NCBI RefSeq assembly: GCF_007859075.1
Contig: NZ_VOAK01000026.1
Location: forward strand, 1-64,000
Reading direction: 5' to 3'
Origin: Gemmobacter aquaticus
GTDB taxonomy: Bacteria; Pseudomonadota; Alphaproteobacteria; Rhodobacterales; Rhodobacteraceae
DNA: 64,000 nt
Positions 52,097-60,873 of this stretch are shown in pieces; position 1 is the first letter of the stretch; the number at the start of each line of letters is the position of its first letter. The position numbers were made by a program, and so were the translations under genes. The notes under the pieces are model-generated. The model made no database searches. It was not told the origin of the DNA and worked only from the letters and a program-made list of their open reading frames with translations.

Positions 52097-53278
52097 ATGC
52101 TGGACGAAAAGACAGACGTACTCGTGGTTGGTGCCGGCCCGGTTGGGATGGCCGTTGCCATCACGCTTGCAGACCGTGGCCTGCGCCCGATGATCGTCGA
52201 GCGCGCGGCAGCCCATCAGACGACCTCGCGTGCGGCGGTCATCCACGCCCATACGCTCGACATTCTTGACCGGATGGGCGTTGGGGCGTCGATGCGGGCC
52301 GAGGGGCGCCTGATCCAGAAGTTCGTGATCCACGACCGCGACCGCGACCTTGCGAAGTTCAGTTTTGCGAACCTGCCCGGCAAGAACACATCGCTTCTCA
52401 TGCTGGGGCAGGACAGGACCGAAGCCATCATGCTTGCGCGCCTTGCCGAACTCGGAGTGCGTATCGCTTGGGGCGCTACCTTCACCGAAATGACGGATAT
52501 GGGGGATCGCGTCGTGGTCGACTTGCAGACAGCGGATGGGTTGGCCCGCGTCACGGCAAGCTACGTCGTTGGTGCGGACGGGATGCACAGCGCGGTCCGC
52601 AATGCATGCAATATCCCCTTCGAAGGAGAGCAGTATGCCGAGTCCTTTGTCCTTGCTGATGTTCACATCGCTGGGGCCGAGGCAAGGGATGAGGTCTCGT
52701 TCTTTTTCTCGCCTGCCGGGTTAATGGTCGCTGCACCTTTACCGGGCGGACGGTTCCGGATCGTGGCGACGGTCGATGCCGCACCCGAGCGCCCGGATGA
52801 GGCGCTGATCCAGTCGCTGATCGATACGCGGGGACCGACGAGGCCCAAACTCGGCCGTGTGAGCAATGTGACCTGGGCCTCACGCTTCCATGTGCATCAC
52901 CGGTTGGCGCGCAGCTACCGGAAGGGGAGGGTGTTCATCGCCGGCGACGCAGCCCACGTCCACAGCCCGGCCGGTGGCCAGGGTATGAACACCGGTATCG
53001 TTGACGCCTATACGCTGGGTCGTCTGCTCGCCGATGTTCTTCTGGGCCGCGCGGAGGAGCAAAGCCTCGCGACGTACGAAGCATTGCGTCGACCGGCGGC
53101 GGTTCAGGTGCTCAGGCTTGCCGGGCGCATGACAGACGCGGCTACGGTGCGTTCACCCCTGCGTCGTCGACTGCGAAATGCGGCACTTTCGACGCTCACA
53201 CGGATCGGCGTCGTCCGGCGCCGTATCGAGATGGAGCTGTCGGGACTGGCCCGCGAGGCCCTTACCATCAGTGACTGA
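52097..53278 (+). CDS. FAD-dependent monooxygenase
   Basis: A protein of 393 residues from ATG 52097 with AAGGAGG at ideal spacing; the frame opens earlier at 52058. It shows dinucleotide-binding VVGAGPVGMAVAITLADRG, the DG motif VGADGMHSAVRNA, and the GD motif VFIAGDAAHVHSPAGGQGMN binding FAD ribityl. This is a group A aromatic-hydroxylase-type flavoenzyme (PheA/TetX/UbiH-like) using NAD(P)H and oxygen. Control by TetR suggests a xenobiotic or antibiotic substrate; the substrate is unknown. It is followed by two small genes in the same direction. Confidence 0.92.
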   Translation: MLDEKTDVLVVGAGPVGMAVAITLADRGLRPMIVERAAAHQTTSRAAVIHAHTLDILDRMGVGASMRAEGRLIQKFVIHDRDRDLAKFSFANLPGKNTSLLMLGQDRTEAIMLARLAELGVRIAWGATFTEMTDMGDRVVVDLQTADGLARVTASYVVGADGMHSAVRNACNIPFEGEQYAESFVLADVHIAGAEARDEVSFFFSPAGLMVAAPLPGGRFRIVATVDAAPERPDEALIQSLIDTRGPTRPKLGRVSNVTWASRFHVHHRLARSYRKGRVFIAGDAAHVHSPAGGQGMNTGIVDAYTLGRLLADVLLGRAEEQSLATYEALRRPAAVQVLRLAGRMTDAATVRSPLRRRLRNAALSTLTRIGVVRRRIEMELSGLAREALTISD

Positions 53279-53300
53279 GCCCATGGAGAAGGAACTGAAA

Positions 53301-53516
53301 ATGGCAAGCCAACTTCTTACCGCCCCGACCTTGACCGCGTCGAAAGGGGCGTGGCCCCTGATGGACAGCTTTGCGGGCTTCTTGGCGCGTCGCCAGTCCG
53401 CGCGCGATCTTGGCCGGCTCGAGCCGCGCCTTTTGCGTGACGTCGGCCTACCCGAGGATCTCGCGCATCTGGCGCCCGCAGACTTGTGGGCTTGGCTGAA
53501 GGAGGAAGGGCTATGA
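53301..53516 (+). CDS. DUF1127-like small protein
   Basis: A protein of 71 residues from ATG 53301, with GAGAAGGAAC upstream; an in-frame ATG at 53283 is possible. The C-terminal half has the DUF1127/YjiS-type arrangement RRQSARDLGRLEPRLLRDVGL. It overlaps the next gene by 4 bp and is probably co-transcribed with the monooxygenase. Functions of the family include small regulatory RNA-binding proteins; none is shown here. Confidence 0.75.
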   Translation: MASQLLTAPTLTASKGAWPLMDSFAGFLARRQSARDLGRLEPRLLRDVGLPEDLAHLAPADLWAWLKEEGL

Positions 53517-53917
53517 CGGTCCGCTCCGAACGCTCGGCACAGTGGGCGCAAGGCATGATAGCGGCACCCTTCCTGATCCTTGGCAGTTGGTGCCTGCTCT
53601 TTCCCGGTCAGGTCGAGGCCTTGGGCTTCTTGCCAGAGCACTATATCGGCACCCAGGCCTCGCGGATCCTGATGGGCTGCTTCGGCGCACAGGCCATTCT
53701 CTCTGGCATCTTCGCCACATTCAGCCGGTTCACACGGGCGACCTTCCTCGCCTATGGCCTCGCGCTCTTGCCGTTCTTCTGGTTCAACGCCCAGTTCACG
53801 TTGATAGAGCCAGTCTTCAGCAGGCTTATGCTGATCGACTTTCTCGCAAACGTCGTGATGCTCGGCTTCTGCATGGTCGGATGGTGGGCACTTTCGCCGT
53901 GCAAGACCAATCGCTGA
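53513..53917 (+). CDS. Small four-helix membrane protein
   Basis: A protein of 134 residues coupled to the DUF1127-like gene (ATGA). There are four hydrophobic segments (MIAAPFLILGSWCLLFP, ILMGCFGAQAILSGIFATF, FLAYGLALLPFFWF, FLANVVMLGFCMVGWWAL). It resembles uncharacterised DoxX/DUF-type membrane proteins found beside oxygenases. It probably belongs to the TetR-controlled operon. Confidence 0.78.
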   Translation: MTVRSERSAQWAQGMIAAPFLILGSWCLLFPGQVEALGFLPEHYIGTQASRILMGCFGAQAILSGIFATFSRFTRATFLAYGLALLPFFWFNAQFTLIEPVFSRLMLIDFLANVVMLGFCMVGWWALSPCKTNR

Positions 53918-54034
53918 GCCAAATGCAGCGCAAATGACCGCCCGAGGCCGCTTGATCGGGCGATCAACCGACAATCACCGGATTGGACAAGATGAACCAA
54001 AGCCTTCCGATCATTGGCCTGCTTTTCGTCTCGG

Positions 54035-54185
54035 CATGTTGGACCTGTCGCGTATTTGTGCCGCCAGTCATCAGTCGCTCCGCGACATCGCTGCCGAGCT
54101 GACAGCAAGCGGAATTCGAACCCGACGTGGCGGGAGGTGACAGGTCTCGAATGTGAAGGCGCTGCTGGAGAGGGTGGCGGGGTGA
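54035..54185 (+). pseudogene. Serine-recombinase C-terminal remnant
   Basis: In frame this region codes for SLRDIAAELTASGIRTRRGG and, after a TGA where Trp is expected, QVSNVKALLERVAG and stop. That is the typical C-terminal helix-turn-helix of a resolvase/invertase-type recombinase. The catalytic domain is missing. Its last 33 bp recur at 50860. Confidence 0.75.
54150..54182 (+). repeat. 33-bp repeat, copy 2
   Basis: A direct repeat of 50860-50892 (one mismatch). The two copies enclose the 3.3-kb TetR/monooxygenase module. Confidence 0.75.
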
Positions 54186-54514
54186 AGAACAACGAACGGG
54201 TCTCGCAATTGCGGCATCCAGGATTTCTAGGGCTTCCGCAGTCTGCTCGCTACGGTACGTACACGACTAGGCCGTCCGGCAGGCGTCAGAAATGGGCTGC
54301 CCCGGGCTCCAGGGTAGATACAGTTTCTAACGAACTGCGCCGCAAGTGCCCTCGCTGTAACGGGAATTTTTCTCACCTCCAGCTTAGTGTGGGACCAAGA
54401 TGAGCCGCAAATCCCGCCTTTAGCAATCAAGCAAAACGGTTCCACAGTCGCTGATCGAGCAACTGGCAGTGAACTCCCTTGCCACTTCCGGGCATCTTCG
54501 GTCAGTTTGGCCAT
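54186..54514. other. Intergenic region before the LysR gene
   Basis: This 329-bp region has no gene I can support. It must contain the lysR promoter, which I could not place. Confidence 0.45.
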
Positions 54515-55402
54515 ATGAACCTTCGATTCATCGAGACATTCCTCTGGGTCGCGCGTCTTGGTAGCTTTCGTGCCGCGGCAGAGCGGTTGAATACCACCCA
54601 AGCTGCGGTGTCGAACCGGATCGCCTCGCTTGAAGCTGATCTCGGGCAAGAGTTGTTCGAGAGGATGCCGGGCGGTGTACGCCTGTCCGCGGTAGGGCAG
54701 CGTGCCATTGTACCCGCCGAGGACCTTATGCGCAGTGCGATGGAGTTCCGCGTCGCGGTTGGCCGGTCCGAGCAACTGCGGGCAACTGTTCGCATCGGAA
54801 CAATTGACAGTATTGTCCACAGTTGGCTGCCACAGTTCATCGAGCGGGTGCGTGAACAGTATCCGGGTCTGACGCTTGACCTTGATGTGGATACGTCGCG
54901 CGGGATCGCCCGCGAAATCATGGAGCGCCGCATCGACCTTGCGCTCCTTATGGGCCCGGTGCTTGAGCCCGGTCTGCGCAGCGTAGATCTGGGCCAGATG
55001 GATTGCGCTTGGGTCGCAGCACCTAAATTTGGGCTGGGGGGGCGAAAGATTGGGCTTGAAGATCTTGTTGACCTGCCAATTCTCACCTTCTCCAGAAACA
55101 GCGATCCCCACATCTGGCTGGTGCGACAGTTCGAAGAGTTGCGCCTGCGACAGCCGGCCATATCAAACTCGAATTCGCTATCGGCCGTCTTGCGGCTCGC
55201 CATCGAAGGGGTGGGCATCGCGCTCGTGGCAAAACCGGTAGTTGCCCAAGCTCTGGCAAATGGCACTTTGCAACTGCTGGATGTGACACCGCCATTCCCG
55301 CCGCTTACCATGCACGCGGTCTTCGCTGATCACGGTGACAACGTCATTCCTTCCGCCTTGTCGGAAGTTGCGGCCCTCGCCGCGTTTGAGGCACAAGGGT
55401 GA
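54515..55402 (+). CDS. LysR-family transcriptional regulator
   Basis: A protein of 295 residues from ATG 54515 (MNLRFIETFLWVARLGSFRAAAERL). The winged helix-turn-helix is standard (TTQAAVSNRIASLEADLGQELFER), and the effector domain of two Rossmann-like lobes follows. It is transcribed in the same direction as the catabolic/transport genes, 92 bp before the nitrilase-family gene. The gap holds the palindrome ACAAATATTTGT, a likely binding site. It probably activates the operon in response to its substrate. Confidence 0.92.
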   Translation: MNLRFIETFLWVARLGSFRAAAERLNTTQAAVSNRIASLEADLGQELFERMPGGVRLSAVGQRAIVPAEDLMRSAMEFRVAVGRSEQLRATVRIGTIDSIVHSWLPQFIERVREQYPGLTLDLDVDTSRGIAREIMERRIDLALLMGPVLEPGLRSVDLGQMDCAWVAAPKFGLGGRKIGLEDLVDLPILTFSRNSDPHIWLVRQFEELRLRQPAISNSNSLSAVLRLAIEGVGIALVAKPVVAQALANGTLQLLDVTPPFPPLTMHAVFADHGDNVIPSALSEVAALAAFEAQG

Positions 55403-55424
55403 TAATTTTTTCTTGTGCATCACA

Positions 55425-55436
55425 ACAAATATTTGT
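55425..55436. promoter_or_regulatory. Palindrome in the LysR-amidohydrolase gap
   Basis: ACAAATATTTGT is a perfect 12-bp palindrome with an A+T-rich centre, 59 bp before the amidohydrolase start. This is consistent with a LysR-type box. Confidence 0.5.
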
Positions 55437-55494
55437 CGTTTGCTCAAAACGGCGCGGGGAGTGAGCCTGAGGTTAGGAAACTCAGGAGGCTCGA

Positions 55495-56298
55495 ATGAGA
55501 GTTAGCATGGTCCAGATGAATTCCGCCGATGACAAGTCGCGGAATCTGGATGTGGCAGAGGAACTGACACGCAATGTCGTGGCTGTAGAGCAGCCTGACC
55601 TCGTGATCCTGCCAGAGTATTTTGCCTTTCTTGGCGAGGGGCGTGATGCAATCCACGCCAATGGAGAGGTGTTCCCCGATGGTCCTACCTATCAACGCTT
55701 CTCGGCTCTGGCGAAGGAACTGGGGGTGACACTGCACCTCGGAACCATGGTCGAAAAGGCGGGTAATGGACATTACAACGCCACCCTCGTCTTCGGTCCG
55801 GACGGCTCGGAAATTGCGAAATACCGCAAGATACATCTATTTGATATCGATGTGCCTGGTGGCATGTCCTACCGCGAGTCGGATACGATCAGCCGCGGCG
55901 AACAGGTCGTGACCTACAAGGTTGGGGACGCCACGGTTGGTTGCGCGATCTGCTATGATATCCGCTTTCCGGAGCTTTTCCGCGCGCTTCGTGACAAGGG
56001 CGCCGACGTGATCGTTCTGCCGGCAGCCTTCACGCTGATGACCGGCAAGGATCATTGGGAAGTGCTCGCCCGGGCGCGCGCCATCGAAACGCAGACATAC
56101 TTGGTCGCAGTCGGACAGACAGGCGCACATGCTGGCGGCAAGAAATGGTGCTGGGGGCACTCAATGGTGATCGATCCCTGGGGGCATATGGTCGCCCAGT
56201 GCTCCGATGGAGAGGGAACCGCGACTGCCGTTATCGACCTGGCGCGGGTCGAGGCCGTGCGCGTCGATGTACCACTCGCCAGCCACCACGTTCTGTGA
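55495..56298 (+). CDS. Carbon-nitrogen hydrolase (nitrilase family amidohydrolase)
   Basis: A protein of 267 residues with AGGAGG just upstream of ATG 55495. The catalytic triad is visible: Glu in LPEYFAF, Lys in KYRKIHLFDID, Cys in GCAICYDIRFPEL. Length and motifs fit Nit1/omega-amidase-like members that hydrolyse small amides. It is first in a co-directional set with an RraA-like protein and a polyamine-type ABC transporter, which suggests hydrolysis of an imported amide. The substrate is unknown. Confidence 0.92.
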   Translation: MRVSMVQMNSADDKSRNLDVAEELTRNVVAVEQPDLVILPEYFAFLGEGRDAIHANGEVFPDGPTYQRFSALAKELGVTLHLGTMVEKAGNGHYNATLVFGPDGSEIAKYRKIHLFDIDVPGGMSYRESDTISRGEQVVTYKVGDATVGCAICYDIRFPELFRALRDKGADVIVLPAAFTLMTGKDHWEVLARARAIETQTYLVAVGQTGAHAGGKKWCWGHSMVIDPWGHMVAQCSDGEGTATAVIDLARVEAVRVDVPLASHHVL

Positions 56299-56309
56299 GG
56301 GGACACGCG

Positions 56310-56963
56310 ATGTTCACTGTCAATCCGATGCCGAAACAGATCGAACCGGCGCTTATCTCCCGGATGGAGCGTGTCGAGACCGCAACCATTGGGCACTTCC
56401 TGCACTCTGGCTTTCTTGACCGGGAACTGCGCGCGGTCCTTCCGGAAAAACGCGTTGGCGGAACGGCCGTCACAGTTCGTCTGCCCCATGCAGACTCGAC
56501 CATTCTGCACTACCTGACCAAGTTGGTTCGTCCTGGCGACTTCATTCTCGTGGACCGATGTGGTGACACCAAGCATGCCTGCTGGGGCGGGGTTGTGACC
56601 CATGCGATGAAACTCGGGGGCATCGTCGGTGCCGCCATCGACGGTCCAGCGACCGATTTCTCAGAGATCCGGCGCGTGGAATTGCCGATGTGGTGCCGCG
56701 GACCGGCACCAATCACCACCAAGATCCTTGGCCTCGAAGGGGCGATCAACGTGCCAGTGAGCATCGGTGGTCAGATGGTCAATCCGGGAGATGCCGTCAT
56801 TGCGGATGAGAGCGGGGTTGTCGTCCTTTCCCAGAACCAGGCCGAATGGGCGGTCGACAAGGCGCTTGCAATGCAAGAGGCCGAGCTTGTCTTGCTTGAG
56901 CGTCTGCGCAAGGGCGAGAAATTGCCCGACATTTCAGGTGCGACAAAGCTGGTCGAGGCATGA
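56310..56963 (+). CDS. RraA-like/HMG aldolase-family protein
   Basis: A protein of 217 residues from ATG 56310, 11 bp after the amidohydrolase stop, with GAGGGG before it. The family fold is seen in CGDTKHACWGGVVTHAMKLGGIVGAAIDG and INVPVSIGGQMVNPGDAVIADESGVVVL. Members are metal-dependent aldolases/oxaloacetate decarboxylases or RraA-type RNase E inhibitors. The usual Gly-x-x-Arg-Asp is Gly-Pro-Ala-Thr-Asp here, so the substrate-binding Arg is replaced. In this context a role in breakdown of the hydrolysed product is more likely than RNase control. Confidence 0.85.
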   Translation: MFTVNPMPKQIEPALISRMERVETATIGHFLHSGFLDRELRAVLPEKRVGGTAVTVRLPHADSTILHYLTKLVRPGDFILVDRCGDTKHACWGGVVTHAMKLGGIVGAAIDGPATDFSEIRRVELPMWCRGPAPITTKILGLEGAINVPVSIGGQMVNPGDAVIADESGVVVLSQNQAEWAVDKALAMQEAELVLLERLRKGEKLPDISGATKLVEA

Positions 56964-56971
56964 ACAAATAC

Positions 56972-56999
56972 TTCCCGCGCTGCGAGTCGCAGCGCGGAA
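56972..56999 (+). promoter_or_regulatory. GC-rich stem-loop between RraA-like and binding-protein genes
   Basis: CGCGCTGCGA, a one-base loop position, then TCGCAGCGCG, extended by TTC/GAA with a bulge. There is no T tract. It probably acts as an mRNA-processing or partial-termination hairpin before the highly expressed binding-protein gene. Confidence 0.5.
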
Positions 57000-57035
57000 C
57001 ATGAAACGAGACAATCAACAGGGAGGGCGAATTCC

Positions 57036-58079
57036 ATGAAAACTGGAACTCTTGCGCGCAGCGTTGCGGCTCTGGCGCTGACGGCTGGTATGGGGCAGGC
57101 CGAGACGGTCGTGTTGTCCGCTTACTCGGGTATCTTCGAAGAGAACTATATGAAGGCAGTCGTCGAACCATTCATGGAGGCGCATCCCGAAATTGAGGTC
57201 GAGTTCTATGGCATGCCGAATTCGGCGCAGATGCTTGGCACCCTGCGCGCGCAAAAGGATGCGCCGCAGATTGACGTGATGATCATGGATGTCTCTGTCG
57301 CGAAGGCGGCGACAGACGAGGGGTTGTTTGCCCCTCTTGATGCAAGCGTGACGGGCCACATCGATGATCTCTACCCGCAGGCCAAGGTGGACGGGGTGAA
57401 TGCAGTTGGCGTGACCTTTGACAACCTTGTTCTTCTCTACAACACCGACAAAGTGACGGACAAACCCGCTTCTTGGGAAGCGCTGTGGGATCCCCAGTAC
57501 AAGGGGCAAGTTTCAATCCCTGCTGTCCCGGACATCCAGGGTACGACCCTGACCATCCTTGCAAACCGACTGGCGGGCGGTGAGAGCTATCTTGACGGAA
57601 TGGAGCCGGGACTCGCGAAGCTGATGGAGCTTGCCCCCAACGTCCAGACCTGGGAGCCGCGTCCCGATGTCTATCAGCCGATCTCAAGCGGGACGGCCGC
57701 AATCGGCATTGGCTGGAATGCGCGCGCGCAAGTCTATGCTGACAAGTCTGACGGCAAGCTGGGGGTAGTCCTGCCTGCAGAGGGCAGCGGGTTCCAGATC
57801 AATGTCATCGGCCTTGTTCAGGATGCACCTGCCGGTGACGCCGCCAAGACATTCATCGATTATGCCCTGAGCCCCGAAGTGCAAGCACGCTTCACTGAAA
57901 CCATGTTCTATGCGCCGACGAACCAGAAGGCAGCCCCGCTGATTTCGGATGCAGCAATTTCCCGCACGGCCGCAGGGGCGATGGACAAGATGGTCCCGAT
58001 TAACTGGCTGGAAGTCGCAACGATCCGCGATGGCATCACCGAGCAATGGCGTCGTCGCATCATTCCGCTGAGCCGTTGA
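57036..58079 (+). CDS. Periplasmic substrate-binding protein of a polyamine/amino-compound-type ABC transporter
   Basis: A protein of 347 residues with GGGAGGG before ATG 57036. The signal peptide is MKTGTLARSVAALALTAGMGQA, probably cut before ETV. The mature part resembles PotD-like (family 1) binding proteins: VLSAYSGIFEENYMKAVVEPF, DVMIMDVSVAKAATDEGLF, SWEALWDPQYKGQVSIP. It captures the ligand in the periplasm for the ATPase and two permeases encoded directly downstream. Confidence 0.92.
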   Translation: MKTGTLARSVAALALTAGMGQAETVVLSAYSGIFEENYMKAVVEPFMEAHPEIEVEFYGMPNSAQMLGTLRAQKDAPQIDVMIMDVSVAKAATDEGLFAPLDASVTGHIDDLYPQAKVDGVNAVGVTFDNLVLLYNTDKVTDKPASWEALWDPQYKGQVSIPAVPDIQGTTLTILANRLAGGESYLDGMEPGLAKLMELAPNVQTWEPRPDVYQPISSGTAAIGIGWNARAQVYADKSDGKLGVVLPAEGSGFQINVIGLVQDAPAGDAAKTFIDYALSPEVQARFTETMFYAPTNQKAAPLISDAAISRTAAGAMDKMVPINWLEVATIRDGITEQWRRRIIPLSR

Positions 58080-58098
58080 TATGATGCTGGAGCGCAAC

Positions 58099-59199
58099 AT
58101 GACTGCCTCGCCGAGCCGCACTGCCAAGGTTGCTGAGGATCATCTGGTCCTCAGCGAGGTGGGCATGACTTTTGGAACGGCGGATGTTATCCCCTCGCTG
58201 TCGCTTGCAGTGCGCCGGGGTGAGATGGTCGCCTTCCTTGGGCCGTCCGGCTGCGGAAAAACGACGACACTCCGCATGATCGCGGGGCTGATTGCGCCGT
58301 CGCGCGGTCGGATATCGGTTGGATGGCGCGACATTACGCGTCTTCCAGTTCATGAGCGGGACATGGGGCTGGTGTTCCAGAGCTACGCGCTGTTTCCACA
58401 CATGACCGTGTCGCAAAATGTTGCCTTCGGGCTTGAGATGCGTGGGATCGCCAAGCGAGAAATCCGGGTGCGGGTCGAAACTGCGCTGGAGATGGTGCAG
58501 CTCGGGCACCTGTCAGACCGCAAGCCCCGTGCCCTATCGGGCGGCCAGCAGCAAAGGGTCGCGTTGGCGCGGGCGCTGGTCGTCGAGCCTTCGATCCTCT
58601 TGCTCGACGAACCGTTGTCGAACCTCGATGCCAAGCTGCGTGACGAAATGCGGGTCCAGATCCGCAGCCTGCAGCAGCAAAGTGGCATCACCGCCGTATT
58701 CGTAACGCATGACCAGGTCGAGGCGCTGAGCATGTGCGACCGGATCGTGGTGATGCGCGGTGGGCACATCGAACAGTTCGGCACCCCCGGCGAGATCTAT
58801 GAACATCCGGCAACGCCCTTTGTGGCGTCATTCGTTGGGCGCACCAATCGTCTGTCAGGCGTTGTCGAACCTTCGGGTCGGTTGGCCGCTGCGGGGCAGG
58901 GGCTTCTGGCAGAGGGCGCTTTGCCGGTCGGGCAGGTGCAGATCATGATGCGACCGCATCGTGTGGCGCTGCTCGCCGCGCATGAGCATGTACCACCCGG
59001 GCACAACGCACTTCGCGGTCGGCTAACGGGGATCACCTTCGTCGGCGATCTCATCCAGGCCAACGTTCGCGTTGGCGAAGACGAAATTACCGTAGAGCAG
59101 CCGACCCGTCGCAGTACGGCCTTGCCATTGATGGGTGCCGAGGTGACGGTCAGCTGGGAAGCAGGTGACACGATGGTCTTCGCCGGAGGAGCAACATGA
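58099..59199 (+). CDS. ABC transporter ATPase (PotA-like)
   Basis: A protein of 366 residues from ATG 58099, with TGGAG before it; an ATG at 58081 in the same frame is possible. Walker A is GPSGCGKTTT, the Q-loop is in VFQSYALFPHMT, the signature is ALSGGQQQRVALARAL, Walker B is ILLLDEPLSNLD and the switch His is in VTHDQVEAL. The C-terminal TOBE-like regulatory part is typical of the Pot/Fbp/Ugp group. It overlaps the first permease gene by 4 bp. Confidence 0.94.
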   Translation: MTASPSRTAKVAEDHLVLSEVGMTFGTADVIPSLSLAVRRGEMVAFLGPSGCGKTTTLRMIAGLIAPSRGRISVGWRDITRLPVHERDMGLVFQSYALFPHMTVSQNVAFGLEMRGIAKREIRVRVETALEMVQLGHLSDRKPRALSGGQQQRVALARALVVEPSILLLDEPLSNLDAKLRDEMRVQIRSLQQQSGITAVFVTHDQVEALSMCDRIVVMRGGHIEQFGTPGEIYEHPATPFVASFVGRTNRLSGVVEPSGRLAAAGQGLLAEGALPVGQVQIMMRPHRVALLAAHEHVPPGHNALRGRLTGITFVGDLIQANVRVGEDEITVEQPTRRSTALPLMGAEVTVSWEAGDTMVFAGGAT

Positions 59200-60068
59200 C
59201 CACCGCGATCGCCCTAACCCGATCTCGGCGGAGGTTCAGTGACCATCAGGTTGCTATTGCACTGCTTCTGCCAATCGCACTGATCAATGTGGTGGGCTTC
59301 ATGTTGCCCATCTTCAACCTCGCTCGTTTCTCGTTCAACCGTGCCACGACAGGCGGTGGTATCGAAAACGTACTGACGCTGGAGAACTGGACGGGACTTC
59401 TGCGTGACCCCTTCTATCTGGAGTTGATCCTGAATTCGATCTGGATCAGTCTTGGGGTTACACTCTGCGCGCTGGTGCTTTCTTACCCGATTGCACTTTA
59501 CCTGCATCGGTCGTCTGGGACATGGCGGACGTTCCTGACCGTTCTCGTGATTTCACCTTTGCTGACATCGGCAGTCGTGCGGACTTACGGCTGGATCGCC
59601 ATTTTGTCTGACGAGGGCCCGGTTGTCGGAGCGATCAAGTCGGTCGGGCTCACCCCGCCGCCACTAATGTTCAACATCAATGGAGTATTCATCGGCCTGA
59701 CAGAAATCCTGATGCCCTACATGATCCTCGCGCTGATGGCTGGGTTTGGTCGGCTGGATCCGAAAGTCGAAGAAGCTGCGCGGACGCTTGGTGCAACACC
59801 GTGGCAGTGCTTTCGCCGGGTTATCCTGCCGTTGACGGCGCCCGGAATAGCACTTGGGTGTCTGCTCTGCTTTGTGCTGGCGGTGTCATCGTTCATCACG
59901 CCCAAGCTGATGGGTGGCGGGCGCGTGTTCCTGCTTGCCACGGAAATCTATGATCAGGCGATTGTCACGTTGAACTGGCCGCTGGCCTCGACGCTGTCGA
60001 TCCTTGTTCTGATTATCTTCGGCGCTGCCCTCGTGGCGTACTCGGCCGTGCTGAAGCGGCTGGACTAA
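59196..60068 (+). CDS. ABC transporter permease (PotB-like)
   Basis: A protein of 290 residues with six membrane segments. The cytoplasmic coupling motif EEAARTLGATPWQCFRRVILPLTAPGI (EAA loop) contacts the ATPase. The N-terminal segment precedes a periplasmic loop, as in PotB/ModB-type permeases. It pairs with the following permease. Confidence 0.92.
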   Translation: MTTAIALTRSRRRFSDHQVAIALLLPIALINVVGFMLPIFNLARFSFNRATTGGGIENVLTLENWTGLLRDPFYLELILNSIWISLGVTLCALVLSYPIALYLHRSSGTWRTFLTVLVISPLLTSAVVRTYGWIAILSDEGPVVGAIKSVGLTPPPLMFNINGVFIGLTEILMPYMILALMAGFGRLDPKVEEAARTLGATPWQCFRRVILPLTAPGIALGCLLCFVLAVSSFITPKLMGGGRVFLLATEIYDQAIVTLNWPLASTLSILVLIIFGAALVAYSAVLKRLD

Positions 60069-60078
60069 GGAGAGTTTG

Positions 60079-60873
60079 ATGGAAATCCACAAGACTTCCT
60101 GGCTGATGGGCCTTCTGGTGACGGTGCTGTTTATTTATCTCCTCGCCCCAGTCATCCTTGTATTCCCGATCTCCTTTTCAGGTGATGAGGTTTTGCGCTT
60201 CCCGCCGACGTCATGGTCCTTGCGATGGTATGAGGCCCTATTTGACAATCGAGACATGTTGCGGGCCTTCTGGACGAGCCTGACCCTGGCCTTCGTCGTC
60301 ACCATACTTTCGCTGGTGATCGGCATCCCCGCCGCCTGGGTTATCGTGCGGATGGAGTTCAAAGGCCGGGATCTGCTGTTCAACGTCTTCACCGCTCCGC
60401 TGTTGCTGCCAACCATCGTGCTCGGCCTCGCAATCCTGATTGTGTTTGCCTCATTCGGGTTGTTGGCCACGATGCGCGGTCTGGTTCTGGCCCATCTGGT
60501 AGTAAGTTTGCCCTATGCGCTGCGGATCCTTGCAGTATCGCTGGCAACACAGGACCGTTCTTGCGAGGAAGCCGCACTGACCCTTGGGGCAAAGCCGCTA
60601 AGTGTGTTTTTCCGGGTGACACTTCCAATGCTTTCCTCCGGCATCGTGGCTGCTGCGGCGTTGTGTTTCCTCGTGTCATTTGATGAGGTGGTGATCACGC
60701 TTTTCTTGACCGGCCCGCGGATCAGCACGTTGCCGGTGGAGTTGTACGACTATGTCTACAACACAGCCGATCCGATGGTAGCGGCGGCCTCGGTCCTGTT
60801 GATCCTGCTGACCCTTGGTGTGATCCTCGTCGTGGAGCGTGCCATGGGGCTAGGCCGTGCTTTCGTGAAGTGA
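60079..60873 (+). CDS. ABC transporter permease (PotC-like)
   Basis: A protein of 264 residues from ATG 60079 with AAGGAGAG before it. There are six membrane segments and the EAA loop CEEAALTLGAKPLSVFFRVTLPML. It is the last gene of the transporter operon, 10 bp after the first permease. It probably forms the heterodimeric channel with it. Confidence 0.92.
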   Translation: MEIHKTSWLMGLLVTVLFIYLLAPVILVFPISFSGDEVLRFPPTSWSLRWYEALFDNRDMLRAFWTSLTLAFVVTILSLVIGIPAAWVIVRMEFKGRDLLFNVFTAPLLLPTIVLGLAILIVFASFGLLATMRGLVLAHLVVSLPYALRILAVSLATQDRSCEEAALTLGAKPLSVFFRVTLPMLSSGIVAAAALCFLVSFDEVVITLFLTGPRISTLPVELYDYVYNTADPMVAAASVLLILLTLGVILVVERAMGLGRAFVK

